This document shows positions 1 through 10,588 of a stretch of DNA of 64,000 bases, piece after piece. The stretch lies in assembly GCF_039769985.1 (NCBI RefSeq), contig NZ_JBDNCH010000002.1, positions 1,054,001 to 1,118,000 of the forward strand, read 5' to 3'. Below the pieces are notes generated by a model. It searched no databases, had not been told where the DNA came from, and worked only from the letters and a program-made list of their open reading frames with translations. A program made the translations under genes and the position numbers. Position 1 is the first letter of the stretch, and every line of letters starts with the position of its first letter. The stretch is from Ponticoccus litoralis (GTDB lineage: Bacteria > Pseudomonadota > Alphaproteobacteria > Rhodobacterales > Rhodobacteraceae).

Positions 1-2022
1 CGCGCCGTATTCGATATTGTGGTAGGTGTTGCCCGCAAAGCTGACGCTGCGCATCTTGGCAAAGTCCAGCGGCGCGTAAGAGGTATCCACCCGCTCAACC
101 CGGTTGATGTAGGTCCCCACGCAGCGGAAGGTGTTCCCCGAGACGTTCAGGCCGTTGATGTAATGCCCGGTGCCGTAGGGCTTCACGACGATATGGCTGA
201 ACCATGGCGCGCAATCCGACGACAGCATCACGTTGTTGGTGATCGACAGGCCCGCGAAGCCGAAGCCGCCGCTGAAATCCGGCTCGGGCTCACGCTCGTT
301 GGTCCATTCGATGCTGCAATTGTCGACGTAGTTGCCGGTGATCTGCGTGTTGCAGGCGCGCAGGGTCAGCACGATCCCCGCCGTGCGCCCGCCGTTGTTG
401 GACGCGCCGCCCTGGAAGAAGTGGTTGCCCATGATCGTGTTATGCGCGCCGCTCATGACGACGAAATGCCGGAACTGCGAGGCCCGGCAGGACCGGATCT
501 TCACGTCGTTGGCGTTGACGTTCATGGCGACGGTGGTGCGGTCCTGCACCTCGGCCCCGCCCTCGGTCGAGATGAACTGGCAAAGGTCGACCAGAAGGCC
601 CTGACAGCCGTCCCCGATCGAGGTGATGCCGCGCTGCGCCGGCCGGTTGAAGACGCAGTTGCGGATCACGTTGACCGCCCCGATGGGCGCCAGAGCAAGA
701 CCCGAGGCATAGCCCTGACACTGGAACTCCAACCCCTCCAGCTCGAAGACGTTGATGCGCTCGAACCCGGTGAAATCCAACAGGTACTTGAAGCGCGTAA
801 AGGTGTAGCTCTGGGTGCCGACCGCGTCGGACAGCGGCTGTGACAGGGTGATCTCCTGCGCGGCGAAGTTGACGGACCGCACGTAGACCTCGCGCTCGAC
901 ACCGGCCCCGGTGATCAGCGCCCCGACCGGCACGTTGGCGGCATTCGTGACATTGGTCAGGCGCCAGTTGTTGCTGGCCGAATAGGTCGCGGTGCTGGTC
1001 ACCACCTCCGGGGTCCAGTTGCCGGTGTTCTCGGCGCGCAACTGGCCGTTGCGGATGACACGGCGCTGCGCATAGCTGGTGCGGTTGGGCACGCAGGCGG
1101 CAAGGTCGATGGGTGCGGTCACCGAGATCCGCCGCCCGCCAAGGTCGAGGCTTTCGGCATCGGCGCCGTTCATCAGCGACTGCACCGCCTTCTTGAAGGC
1201 AAGTTCCTCGTCCCCGAAGGCCTCGATATAGGTGGCGATGTCGAAGTTCTTGGTCAGGTTCAGCACCGCGTCCACGGGCATCGTGACGGTGCCCTCGAAG
1301 GTGATCGGGTTGTAGATCGACACCGTCTCGGCCAGCCGGTAGGTGCCTGCCGACACAAGGATACGCCGCCCGTCGGCATCCGCGTCCGCCGCCTCGAAGG
1401 CCGCCGAATCGTCGGTGGTCCCGTCGCCCACGGCACCGTAGTCGCGCACGTCGACCCAGTTCATCATCCTCCGCAGGAAGGCCCCCGTGACGTCCTCGAT
1501 GACGATGTCGTCGACCCGCACCACGCCGCCGTTCGGGCCGGTCAGGTCGATGCCGAAATGGCCATAGACCGCGTCAGAGCCCCAGACCAGGTCGACGCCC
1601 TCGCGGTTGCCCGCGCCGACGATGGCACTGACCTCGACCACCGCGCCATAGCTGGCCAGCGCCACCGCGTCGCCGGTGGTGTCGACCCCGGGCACCGCAG
1701 AGCCGTTCGACCGCGCCGCATAGCCCGCGATCCGGACTGAGGGCAGCGCGCCCGCCACCGCCTTGACCCGCGCGGTCACGCGCAGGTAGCAGCCGGTGGG
1801 CAGCGGTGTCTGCCCCATGAAGCGCAATTTCTGCACCGAAGCGGTCTTCTGGATTTCGAGGCAGCCGCCGAAATCCGCGTCCGCCGGGACAAAGGCCGCC
1901 GTGGCGAGACTGGCGTAGGTGTCGGACCCCGGCACCCCGTCGCCCCGCGACCATTGGCCAAGGTTGGTGCCTGAAAACGCCTGAGGCATGAAGACCAGCC
2001 CGTCGGTGATCGCCTTGTTCAT
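1..2022 (-). CDS. Right-handed beta-helix (pectate-lyase-like / GH28-related) protein, 3' end outside window
   Basis: An uninterrupted leftward frame runs from ATG at 2022 to the window edge (674 codons, no stop). The N-terminal ~190 residues look like a carbohydrate-binding or lectin-like beta domain. Near residue 195 comes YGAVGDGTTDDSAAF, the signature that opens pectate_lyase_3 / GH28-related beta-helix domains. It is followed by repeated N- and G-rich short strands (for example NVIRNCVFNRPAQRG, ITGNYVDNC) typical of beta-helix coils. There is no signal peptide, so it is either cytoplasmic or exported by another route. Expected role is binding or cleaving a polysaccharide, but no catalytic residue is assigned. 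It could instead be a tail-spike-like adhesin. The upstream sequence has a weak GGGATCAGG ribosome site. Confidence 0.85.
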   Translation of the reverse strand, partial: MNKAITDGLVFMPQAFSGTNLGQWSRGDGVPGSDTYASLATAAFVPADADFGGCLEIQKTASVQKLRFMGQTPLPTGCYLRVTARVKAVAGALPSVRIAGYAARSNGSAVPGVDTTGDAVALASYGAVVEVSAIVGAGNREGVDLVWGSDAVYGHFGIDLTGPNGGVVRVDDIVIEDVTGAFLRRMMNWVDVRDYGAVGDGTTDDSAAFEAADADADGRRILVSAGTYRLAETVSIYNPITFEGTVTMPVDAVLNLTKNFDIATYIEAFGDEELAFKKAVQSLMNGADAESLDLGGRRISVTAPIDLAACVPNRTSYAQRRVIRNGQLRAENTGNWTPEVVTSTATYSASNNWRLTNVTNAANVPVGALITGAGVEREVYVRSVNFAAQEITLSQPLSDAVGTQSYTFTRFKYLLDFTGFERINVFELEGLEFQCQGYASGLALAPIGAVNVIRNCVFNRPAQRGITSIGDGCQGLLVDLCQFISTEGGAEVQDRTTVAMNVNANDVKIRSCRASQFRHFVVMSGAHNTIMGNHFFQGGASNNGGRTAGIVLTLRACNTQITGNYVDNCSIEWTNEREPEPDFSGGFGFAGLSITNNVMLSSDCAPWFSHIVVKPYGTGHYINGLNVSGNTFRCVGTYINRVERVDTSYAPLDFAKMRSVSFAGNTYHNIEYGA

Positions 2023-2272
2023 CCTGATCCCTTTCCCAAGAAGGGGCGCGGAGGCCCCGGTCGGGACGGGGAAGTATCAACGGGTTGTTAACGCTCCTGA
2101 ACCGGACCGCACGGCGCCCCGGATGGGCACGCAACGCCCATGGCAAGCGGCGAGACAGGGCTGCCGGTCCCGCAGGTCAGTATCAAAGCGATGGCGCAGG
2201 CCGCACAGGCCCGGCGCGGGATCGATGCCACGCAAAGCGGGCGAGCGTCAGGGAGGGCCGGACCCTACGCGC

Positions 2273-2689
2273 TCAGGCCGAAACGCCGGGCGCCGGGACC
2301 ACCCGCACCCCGGCGATGCGCCAGTCCCCGAGAACGTCCTGCATCTGGTACTCCAGCACGAACTGCCGCCCGGCCCTGTCCGTGACCAGCACACGCTGCC
2401 AGAGGAAACCCCCGATCTCGCGCAGATCGCCGTATTCCACGGCGCCGGGCCGCCAGACCATCGGGTAGCCCTGCCGCACCATCGCGCCAAAGGTCTCGGG
2501 CGTGCGGAACATCCGGCGAATGTTGGGCGCCGCGAATTCGAAGGCCGCGCCGACGTCATCCGCCATGAAGGCGTCAAGCTGGCTCTGGATGGTGTCGCGA
2601 ATGGCAGGGTCGGGCTTTAGCACACCCTGTGCGAAGGCCGCCCCGGCCAGTATCACCCCCGCAAGGGTGCCAAGGAAAAGACGTCTCAT
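2273..2689 (-). CDS. Secreted DUF4864-like protein
   Basis: A 138-residue protein with a clear Sec signal peptide (MRRLFLGTLAGVILAGAAFA, cleavage after AFA). The mature part (IQSQLDAFMADDVGAAFEFA, then a phenylalanine/tryptophan-rich beta region ending in a WRIAGVRV strand) fits the DUF4864 family, an NTF2-like fold of unknown function found in alphaproteobacterial periplasms. An AGGAGG ribosome site lies 6 nt before the ATG. It lies 83 bp upstream of lysK in the same direction and may be cotranscribed with it only by accident. The family is assigned from pattern alone. Confidence 0.75.
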   Translation of the reverse strand: MRRLFLGTLAGVILAGAAFAQGVLKPDPAIRDTIQSQLDAFMADDVGAAFEFAAPNIRRMFRTPETFGAMVRQGYPMVWRPGAVEYGDLREIGGFLWQRVLVTDRAGRQFVLEYQMQDVLGDWRIAGVRVVPAPGVSA

Positions 2690-2772
2690 GCGGTGTCCTC
2701 CTGTCTGGTGGCGGAAAGCTAGCCCGCTTTCCGCCCCGATCCAGAAGGCACGCCTGACGACGCGTCAGAGTT

Positions 2773-4377
2773 TCAGCCGGCGGTGTCTTCCGGCGTTTCC
2801 GTCACCAGATCGCCGGCCAGCCCCTTGCCGATCAGCGCCACAGTCTCTTCGACGCCGTAAAGCGCGATGAACCCGCCGAAGCGCGGCCCCTGCGACTGTC
2901 CCAGCAGCACCTCGTAAAGCGCCTTGAACCAGTCCCGCAGCGGCTCGAACCCGTGGTCCTTGCCCACGGCGAAGACCAGCGATTGCAGGGTCTCGTCGTC
3001 GGTCTCCCCCTCGTGCGCGGTCAGGCGCGCGGCCAGATCCTCCATCGCCGCGCGCTCTTTAGCGTCGGGCGCGCGGAAGACCTTGGCGGGCTTCACAAAG
3101 TCCTCGTAGTACTTCACCGCATAGCCCGCCGCCGCGTCGAGGTCGGGATGCGTCTCGGGCGTGGCATCGGGCGCGTAGCGCCGGATGAAGCCCCACATCG
3201 CCTCGGTATCCTCGGCCCCCGCCGCGCTGGCGAGGTTCAGAAGCATCGAGAAGGGCACCACCATCTTCGATTCAGGCACGTCGCCGTTGTGGATGTGCCA
3301 GACCGGGTTGTTCAGCTGCGCCGCCAGATCCTGCGTCGGATAGGCCCGCAGCTGCTGGTGATACTCGTCCATCGCCTTGGGGATGACGTCGAAATACAGC
3401 CGCTTCGCCGTCTTCGGCTTGAGGAACATGAAATAGGACAGCGACTCGGTCGAGGCATAGGTCAGCCACTCGTCGATCGAGATGCCATTGCCCGTGGTCT
3501 TCGAGATTTTCTGCCCCTTGTCATCGAGGAACAGCTCGTAGGTGAAATGTTCCGGCGCCTTCTCGCCCAGTGCCCGGCAGATGCCGTCGTAGATCGGCGT
3601 ATTGGTCGAGTGATCCTTGCCGTACATCTCGAAATCGACGCCAAGCGCCGCCCAGCGGGCACCGAAGTCCGGCTTCCATTGCAGTTTGACGTTGCCGCCG
3701 GTCACCGGCAGCACCCACTCGCGGCCCTCTTCGTCGTCGAAGGTGATCTCGCCCTTTGCCGCATCGACATGCTTGATCGGCACATAAAGCACGCGGCCCG
3801 TTACCGGGTGGATCGGCAGGAAGATCGAATAGGTGGCCGCGCGCTCGTCCCGCAGCGACTTCAGCATGATCTTCATCAGGTCGTCATAACGCTCGGCGGC
3901 GCGCAGCAGGATCTCGTCGAACTGGCCCGAGGCATAGAACTCGGTGGCCGAGTAGAACTCGTAGTCGAAGCCGAAGGTGTCGAGGAAGCGCCGCAGCATG
4001 GCGTTGTTGTGATGGCCGAAGGACTCATGTGTGCCGAAGGGATCGGGCACCTTGGTCAGCGGCTTCTGAAGGTGCTCGCGCAGCATGTCCTGCTGCGGCA
4101 CGTTGCCGGGCACCTTGCGCATGCCGTCCATGTCGTCGGAAAAACAGATCAGCCGCGTCGGAATATCCGACAGCAGCTCGAAGGCGCGGCGGATCATCGT
4201 CGTGCGCAGCACCTCGCCGAAGGTGCCGATATGCGGCAGCCCAGAGGGGCCGTAGCCCGTCTCGAACAGGACGTGCCCCTTGTCGGGCGGCGCCTTTTCA
4301 TAGCGTTTCAGGATGCGGCGCGCCTCTTCGAAAGGCCAGGCTTTCGCAGTCATCGCGGCGTCGCGCAGATCGGACAT
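2773..4377 (-). CDS. lysK: Lysine--tRNA ligase, class I
   Basis: Charges tRNA-Lys with lysine in the cytoplasm. The 534-residue protein has the class I signature HIGT (residues 49-52, in PSGLPHIGTFGEV) and the KMSKS-type loop KISKT near residue 290. This is the archaeal-type class I enzyme that many alphaproteobacteria use instead of class II LysS. Start chosen at ATG 4377 because a GGAG lies 9 nt upstream; the in-frame ATG at 4392 has no ribosome site. The frame is open well beyond 4392 upstream, but that part overlaps the divergent TerB-like gene and is not coding. A long open frame on the opposite strand is a codon-bias shadow. Confidence 0.96.
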   Translation of the reverse strand: MSDLRDAAMTAKAWPFEEARRILKRYEKAPPDKGHVLFETGYGPSGLPHIGTFGEVLRTTMIRRAFELLSDIPTRLICFSDDMDGMRKVPGNVPQQDMLREHLQKPLTKVPDPFGTHESFGHHNNAMLRRFLDTFGFDYEFYSATEFYASGQFDEILLRAAERYDDLMKIMLKSLRDERAATYSIFLPIHPVTGRVLYVPIKHVDAAKGEITFDDEEGREWVLPVTGGNVKLQWKPDFGARWAALGVDFEMYGKDHSTNTPIYDGICRALGEKAPEHFTYELFLDDKGQKISKTTGNGISIDEWLTYASTESLSYFMFLKPKTAKRLYFDVIPKAMDEYHQQLRAYPTQDLAAQLNNPVWHIHNGDVPESKMVVPFSMLLNLASAAGAEDTEAMWGFIRRYAPDATPETHPDLDAAAGYAVKYYEDFVKPAKVFRAPDAKERAAMEDLAARLTAHEGETDDETLQSLVFAVGKDHGFEPLRDWFKALYEVLLGQSQGPRFGGFIALYGVEETVALIGKGLAGDLVTETPEDTAG

Positions 4378-4479
4378 CTCTTGAAACTCCATAGGGGATT
4401 GCGCGCGCTTCCTATTGCGGCAGGGGTGCGGCGTCAATAAATTGCGGGGCAAGGACACAAGACCCAAAGGCCCGAGACC

Positions 4480-4902
4480 ATGACCGACACCGCCCACCCG
4501 CTCAGCCCGCAGGACTGCCTTGTCGCGCTGATGATCGCCGTATCGGCCTCGGATGAGAACCTGCGCACCGCCGAATTGGTCAAGATCGACTCGACCGTCA
4601 ACCTTCTGCCGATCTTCGCCGAATACGACGCGGACCGGGTCAAGAGCATGGCCAGCCTGGTCTTCGACCTGTTCGAGCAGGAGGACGGCCTCGACACCCT
4701 TTTCGGCCTGATCCGCGACAACCTGCCCACGCGCCTGTTCGAAACCGCCTACGCGATGGCCTGCGACGTCGCCGCCGCCGATGGCACCCTGAACGAATCG
4801 GAATTGCGCCTGCTGGAAGAGATTCGATACGAACTGGACATCGACCGGCTTCACGCTGCCGCGATCGAACGTGGGGCACGCGCACGGCACCTGCCGGCTT
4901 GA
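4480..4902 (+). CDS. TerB-family tellurite resistance-like protein
   Basis: A 140-residue soluble, all-helical acidic protein. The N-terminal LSPQDCLVALMIAVSASDEN and the internal repeat AYAMACDVAAADGTLNESEL match the two metal-binding-like helical segments (xxAxxD/DGxxxxxE) of the TerB/DjlA-N family. No ter operon is nearby, so a role in tellurite resistance is not implied; lone TerB proteins in this group are of unknown function. It is divergent from lysK, with about 100 bp between the start codons serving both promoters. Confidence 0.8.
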   Translation: MTDTAHPLSPQDCLVALMIAVSASDENLRTAELVKIDSTVNLLPIFAEYDADRVKSMASLVFDLFEQEDGLDTLFGLIRDNLPTRLFETAYAMACDVAAADGTLNESELRLLEEIRYELDIDRLHAAAIERGARARHLPA

Positions 4903-4968
4903 CAAGCATGATTCCGGGGCGATTCCCGGACCGGATCGGTGCAGGATTTCAACACCGTAGCAATTTGT

Positions 4969-5003
4969 GGCCGGAAAGGTCCGGAATCCCGGACTGACCG
5001 GCG
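4969..5003. promoter_or_regulatory. Imperfect inverted repeat upstream of the L,D-transpeptidase gene
   Basis: Between the TerB-like stop and the L,D-transpeptidase start, GGCCGGAAAGGTCCGG is followed after a short loop by CCGGACTGACCGGC, which can pair with it. It could end terB transcription or be an operator or leader hairpin for the downstream gene. There is no T-run, so a Rho-independent terminator is unlikely. Confidence 0.35.
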
Positions 5004-5080
5004 GGCTTTCGCGCTGTACTCTCCCCTAGGCACTTTTCCGCCGATGCTGCCACATCGACGCAAACCCTGGAGGGACAGAT

Positions 5081-5509
5081 ATGAAACGACTGATCGCCGC
5101 CGCCTTCGGCGCGGCCATGCTGGTGGTGTCTCCGGACGCCTCTGACGCTGCGGCGCTTGTCGCCAAGGTCGACATTTCTTCGCAGACCATGACCGTGATC
5201 CACAATGGCAAGATCGCCTACCGCTGGCCGGTCTCGACGGCGCGGTCGGGCAAGTGGACCCCGCGCGGGACCTGGTCGGCGAAGTGGCTGTCGCGCTACC
5301 ACAAGTCATCGCTCTACAATAACGCGCCGATGCCCTACTCGATCTTCTTCAACGGCAATTACGCGATCCACGGGACCAACCAGATCAGCGGCCTTGGCCG
5401 CCCGGCCTCTGCCGGTTGCGTGCGCCTGCACCCGGAACATGCCGCCGTGCTCTTCGGCCTGACCCAGCAGGTCGGCAAGAACAACATGCGCGTGGTGATA
5501 CAGAACTGA
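5081..5509 (+). CDS. L,D-transpeptidase (YkuD domain)
   Basis: A 142-residue exported enzyme with a signal peptide (cleavage near residue 22) and a single YkuD domain. The catalytic block is IHGTNQISGLGRPASAGCVR: the HG of the family motif and the nucleophile cysteine in SAGCVRL are both present (the usual SHGC is SAGC here). It should form 3-3 peptidoglycan cross-links or attach proteins to peptide stems in the periplasm. Small single-domain versions like this are common in Rhodobacteraceae. The ribosome site GGAGGGACA lies just before ATG 5081. The gene is convergent with dacB, 54 bp away, another peptidoglycan enzyme. Confidence 0.93.
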   Translation: MKRLIAAAFGAAMLVVSPDASDAAALVAKVDISSQTMTVIHNGKIAYRWPVSTARSGKWTPRGTWSAKWLSRYHKSSLYNNAPMPYSIFFNGNYAIHGTNQISGLGRPASAGCVRLHPEHAAVLFGLTQQVGKNNMRVVIQN

Positions 5510-5563
5510 CCCCATCGGGACGGGCAGCGGCCCGCCTCGTCACATCCGGCGTCAGGCGGGGCC

Positions 5564-7078
5564 TCAGGCCGCGTACATCACGCCCCAGCGCTCGATCAGC
5601 GCCTGTTGCAGGGTCTTCGCCCGCACGTTCCACGAGTTCCCGCCCTCGGGACGCTCGCGCTGCGCCATCGGCAGCGCCTCGCGCCGCGCCACGTCGGCGC
5701 AGAAGATCGCAAAGACCAGCTCTGTCCCGTCCGGCAGATCGACGAAGCCCGCAAGACCGCTGACGAAATTCAGCGTGCCGGTCTTCGCATGCACCTTCAG
5801 CGGATGGTCCTCGACCACGCGCCGCTGACTGTCCCGCATGGTGAAGGGCTTCAGCAGCGGCTTCAGCTCCAGCAGAGGCCGCACCGTCTTGAGCGCCAGC
5901 ATCATGTCAAGCGCGCTGGCCCGGCTGTCCCCGCCAAGGCCCGAGTGATCGACCAGCGCGACCTCGACGGCACCGATCCGCTCTTTCGCCCAGGCGTTCA
6001 TCTCTGCCGCTGAGGCCTTCAGCGTCTCGGGCACCTGCCCCAGGCGCGCCTTGCTCGCCGCCATGCCGACGGCCTCCGCCGTCAGGTTCGTCGACCACTT
6101 GAGCATGTCCTGCAGGATCACCCGCAGCGGCGCGCTGTCCTGCGTGGCCACGACCTCGGCGCCCTCGGGCAGGGCCGTCACCGGCACCGGCGCGTTCAGG
6201 GAAATCCCCTGCGTGCGCGCGAAGGTCTGGAAGACCTCGCCGGCGTAAAGCTCTGGCTTGCGGACCGGCAGCCAGCGCGATCCGCCATCACCCAGCGCGC
6301 CGCGGGCCACGGTCCAGTCGTCGCGGCCCTCGTGGTCGTCGTAGGTGTAGACCGGCAGACTGCGGGCCACCACGTCCATCCGCGCGAACTGCACAGAGGG
6401 CCGATGCGCCGCCGTCCGCGCATCCATGTTGACCACGTAGCCGGACCCGTTGCGGCGCCACTCGAAATGCACACGGTTGTAGTTCAGGTTCAGCCCCGAG
6501 ACCGCCGGGCTATAGCCCACATGCGGCGGTTGTTCCGTGTCGATCTCGGGCGCAAAGGCCAGCGCCCCGCCCCAGACCTGAAACTCTCCCAGCACGCTGG
6601 TGACGCCCGCCGCCTTCATGCTGGCCGCCAGCGCCGCAAGGCCGTCGGTGTCAAGCGTCGGGTCGCCGCCGCCCGCAAGGATCAGGTCACCCTGAACGAT
6701 GCCGTCCTTGATCCCGCCGGTTGCTAGGATCCGCGTTTCGAAACGGTACTCCGGGCCCAGCACGTCCAGCGCATAAGAGGCCGTCAGCGCCTTGGCCACG
6801 CTGGCCGGGGGCAGGCCCGTCGCGGGGGAATGCTCTTCCAGCAGAAGCCCGGTCTGCATATTGGCCACCGCATAGCTGACCTCTGCATTCGCCCCCAGCC
6901 GCGCCTTGGCGATCAGTTCCTCACCAGTGGCCTGGTTGCGCCTGAGCAGATCGTCCGCGCGCCCGACCGGACGCAGCGAGGTCGCAGGCGCGGCAGACTC
7001 CGCGCGCACAGAGTTTGCGGTCAGGATCAGGGCCAGCGCCCCACCCAGCATGCCGCGTCTAGATATCCCGTCGCTCAT
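5564..7078 (-). CDS. dacB: D-alanyl-D-alanine carboxypeptidase/endopeptidase (PBP4, peptidase S13)
   Basis: A 504-residue periplasmic class C penicillin-binding protein that trims or cleaves peptidoglycan cross-links. All three active-site motifs are visible: SVAK (in LPPASVAKALTA, near residue 98), STN (in KWSTNLTAEAVG) and KTG (in VHAKTGTLNFVSGLAG). The large insert between SxxK and SxN is characteristic of S13 enzymes. The N-terminus SRRGMLGGALALIL looks like a twin-arginine signal. It follows nadD in the same direction with a 57-bp gap and faces the L,D-transpeptidase gene. Confidence 0.95.
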   Translation of the reverse strand: MSDGISRRGMLGGALALILTANSVRAESAAPATSLRPVGRADDLLRRNQATGEELIAKARLGANAEVSYAVANMQTGLLLEEHSPATGLPPASVAKALTASYALDVLGPEYRFETRILATGGIKDGIVQGDLILAGGGDPTLDTDGLAALAASMKAAGVTSVLGEFQVWGGALAFAPEIDTEQPPHVGYSPAVSGLNLNYNRVHFEWRRNGSGYVVNMDARTAAHRPSVQFARMDVVARSLPVYTYDDHEGRDDWTVARGALGDGGSRWLPVRKPELYAGEVFQTFARTQGISLNAPVPVTALPEGAEVVATQDSAPLRVILQDMLKWSTNLTAEAVGMAASKARLGQVPETLKASAAEMNAWAKERIGAVEVALVDHSGLGGDSRASALDMMLALKTVRPLLELKPLLKPFTMRDSQRRVVEDHPLKVHAKTGTLNFVSGLAGFVDLPDGTELVFAIFCADVARREALPMAQRERPEGGNSWNVRAKTLQQALIERWGVMYAA

Positions 7079-7135
7079 ACCGCCGATCTAAGCGATTCCC
7101 GCGCCATACGGCAACCGATCCTTGCGGGGGCCCGA

Positions 7136-7784
7136 TCACTTCTCGGCAAGGGCGCCCTCGTCCCGGCTCCACAGCCCCGAGGCCCGCAGCGCCGAAGAAC
7201 TCACGTCCAGCATCGGCATGTTGAGAAAGCACCATGCCGGGGTCTCGCTGGTCGGCAGGCGCCGTGCCGCATGGGCCGGAAGCTGCGCGGCGCGATAGAT
7301 CCGGGCGGCGACGGAATTGCGCGCCGCGCGGCGCATGCCCGGTCGGGCAAGGACACCGACCGGCACGCTGGCAAAGATGCTGTGCCAATCCTCCCAACGG
7401 TGGATCTGCACAAGATTGTCGGCCCCCATCAGCCATGTGAACCGCACCATCGGGTGCCGCGCCCGCAGCGCAGACAGGCTTTCCGCCGTGAAGCGGGTGC
7501 GGTTGCGCGCCTCGAAGTCGCTGACGGCGATCTCGCGGGTGGTCGATCATCGCCCGGGCGGCCTGCATGCGGCGCATCATCGACGCGGGGGCATCGGGCT
7601 TCAGCGGGTTGCCCGGGGACACCAGCCACACGACACGGTCCAGCCCGAAGCGTTTCAGGGCTTCGCGTGACAGGTGCAGGTGCCCCGCGTGGGGGGGATC
7701 GAAGCTGCCGCCAAGCAGACCGACGGTCATACCCGGTGCCAGTACCCCAGCTGCAAGGCCTTCGCGCACAAGACGTCTCCTCAA
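7136..7784 (-). pseudogene. nadD: Nicotinate-nucleotide adenylyltransferase, frameshifted as given
   Basis: NadD makes nicotinate adenine dinucleotide from NaMN and ATP in NAD synthesis. The 5' frame (ATG 7784) holds the nucleotidyltransferase site GLLGGSFDPPHAGHLHLS and reads cleanly to MIDHPR. The rest (EIAVSDFEARNRTRFTAES, then FTWLMGADNLVQIHRWEDW, to the stop at 7136) is in another frame. One extra base around 7532-7537 explains the break. NadD is normally essential and both halves are well conserved, so a sequence error is more likely than a dead gene. The N-terminal extension before MTVGLL is typical of alphaproteobacterial NadD. It lies upstream of dacB. Confidence 0.9.
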
Positions 7785-8096
7785 GGGCCGTCCGGGACGT
7801 CATTGAACCGGGCAAGGCCGGTGCCTTGGGTACGAAGCCCCGCATCCGAAGGCAAGCACAGAGCATGGGCCCGGCGTCCCGGGGTTGCGCGTCCGGGCGC
7901 GCCGCGCTTTGCCCCCGGCGCATTGGCAGAGGACAATGTCGGCTGCGATCCCGGCCAGCCGATCGGCAAGGGCCGCTGCCCAACTGCCCCGAACGACCGT
8001 CAAGACCCTGGCTTTCCTCGCAAAATCAGGATCAAAGACGGCCCCGGCAGCGGCTCGGTCCCGCCGCAGCATTGCGCCCGCACAGCCCTTGAGATA
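7785..8096. other. Intergenic region with no convincing gene
   Basis: The ~310 bp between the start of nadD (leftward) and the ettA leader (rightward) contains short open frames on both strands. None has a ribosome site, a recognisable domain or the amino-acid make-up of its neighbours. It should carry the divergent promoters, but no convincing -35/-10 pair was found. Confidence 0.5.
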
Positions 8097-8127
8097 CTCC
8101 GCAGCAAACCGGCACAGATTTGCGGAG
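8097..8127 (+). promoter_or_regulatory. Inverted repeat covering the ettA ribosome-binding site
   Basis: CTCCGCA (8097-8103) is the exact reverse complement of TGCGGAG (8121-8127), with a 17-nt loop. The right arm contains the Shine-Dalgarno GGAG (8124-8127), 7 nt before the ettA ATG at 8135. If transcribed, the hairpin would hide the ribosome site. Confidence 0.45.
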
Positions 8128-8134
8128 CGATATC

Positions 8135-9790
<1,656 letters not shown>

Positions 9791-9792
9791 GC

Positions 9793-9826
9793 AAAAAAGC
9801 GGCCCGACCCGGAAAGGGATCGGGCC
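9793..9826 (-). terminator. Terminator-like hairpin oriented against ettA
   Basis: GGCCCGA (9801-9807) pairs with TCGGGCC (9820-9826), with inner C/G pairing. On the plus strand no T-run follows; instead AAAAAA precedes it at 9793-9798. Read on the minus strand this is a GC hairpin followed by GC and then TTTTTT, a good intrinsic terminator for leftward transcription entering ettA from the 3' side. Confidence 0.5.
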
Positions 9827-9996
9827 AGCCCCCTGCGGCAGAGATGCAAGGCCAGGGCCGCCCGTCGCCCTGCCGCAGGCCACCGGGCGGAACGTACCTT
9901 CGATCCATGCCGGGCGCCGCCAGCGCAGAAGGTTGGACCCGCCCGCCCGGCGCTTTCGCCCTTGCCTAACGCCGCCGCCCGCGTTCACATGCCGCC

Positions 9997-10431
9997 ATGC
10001 TGCACCACATCCCCGCCCTGCTCTCCCCCGACCTCCTGAAGACCCCGGCCGAGATGGGCCACGGCGACGAGATCGTCATCGGAGACGCCAATTTCCCCGC
10101 CCACGCCATGGGCCGGCGCGTTCACCGCATGGACGGGATTTCCGCCACCGAGGCTGCGAAAGCGATCCTCCACCTCCTGCCGCTCGACAGCTTTGTCGAG
10201 GCCAATGCGCATGTCATGCAGGTGGTCGGCGACGCAACGGCCAGCCCGCCGATTTTCGCAGAGTTTCAGGCCCTTGTGGATACCGCCGACAATCCCGCGC
10301 CGATCGCGCGGCTGGAACGCTTCGCATTCTACGAACGCGCCCAAAAGGCTTTTGCCGTGGTGCAGACCGGCGAATTCCGGCTCTACGGCAACCTGATCCT
10401 CACCAAGGGTGTGATCGGCGCCGCACCTTGA
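9997..10431 (+). CDS. RbsD/FucU family sugar mutarotase
   Basis: A 144-residue cytoplasmic protein of the RbsD/FucU fold, which interconverts anomers or ring forms of ribose or fucose. The start MLHHIPALLSPDLL and the motif EMGHGDEIVIGDANFPAH, holding the conserved active-site histidine, are diagnostic. The C-terminal Y..N..L.KGVI fits FucU-type members. Here it stands alone, not beside a ribose or fucose transporter, so the substrate is not given by context. FucU-like L-fucose mutarotase is the likelier sub-assignment. Confidence 0.9.
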   Translation: MLHHIPALLSPDLLKTPAEMGHGDEIVIGDANFPAHAMGRRVHRMDGISATEAAKAILHLLPLDSFVEANAHVMQVVGDATASPPIFAEFQALVDTADNPAPIARLERFAFYERAQKAFAVVQTGEFRLYGNLILTKGVIGAAP

Positions 10432-10434
10432 CCC

Positions 10435-10463
10435 TTGCTCCGAATCACGGAACCTGCGATATA
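10435..10463 (+). promoter_or_regulatory. Candidate cold-shock gene promoter
   Basis: TTGCTC (10435-10440), a 17-bp spacer and GATATA (10458-10463) make a plausible sigma-70-type promoter. It would give a leader of about 120 nt before the ATG at 10589, in keeping with the long untranslated leaders of cold-shock mRNAs. Confidence 0.35.
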
Positions 10464-10588
10464 CCACACCGCTACGTTACCAGATTCGCCTTCCTGTCTG
10501 CCTTTCACGGCGACAGAGCTCCGATTTTGCTCTGACCTACGCCGACCCGCAGCATCCCGCGTGCGGACCACAGACAGGAGTTCTCACG

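Noticed and set aside
2953..4440. 495-codon rightward open frame opposite lysK
   Set aside because: It is antisense to a strongly conserved gene; its Arg/Gly/His-rich product matches nothing and results from GC-rich third positions.
7800..8072. 90-codon leftward open frame upstream of nadD
   Set aside because: Composition unlike its neighbours, no ribosome site, no recognisable motif; might be a remnant but cannot be supported.
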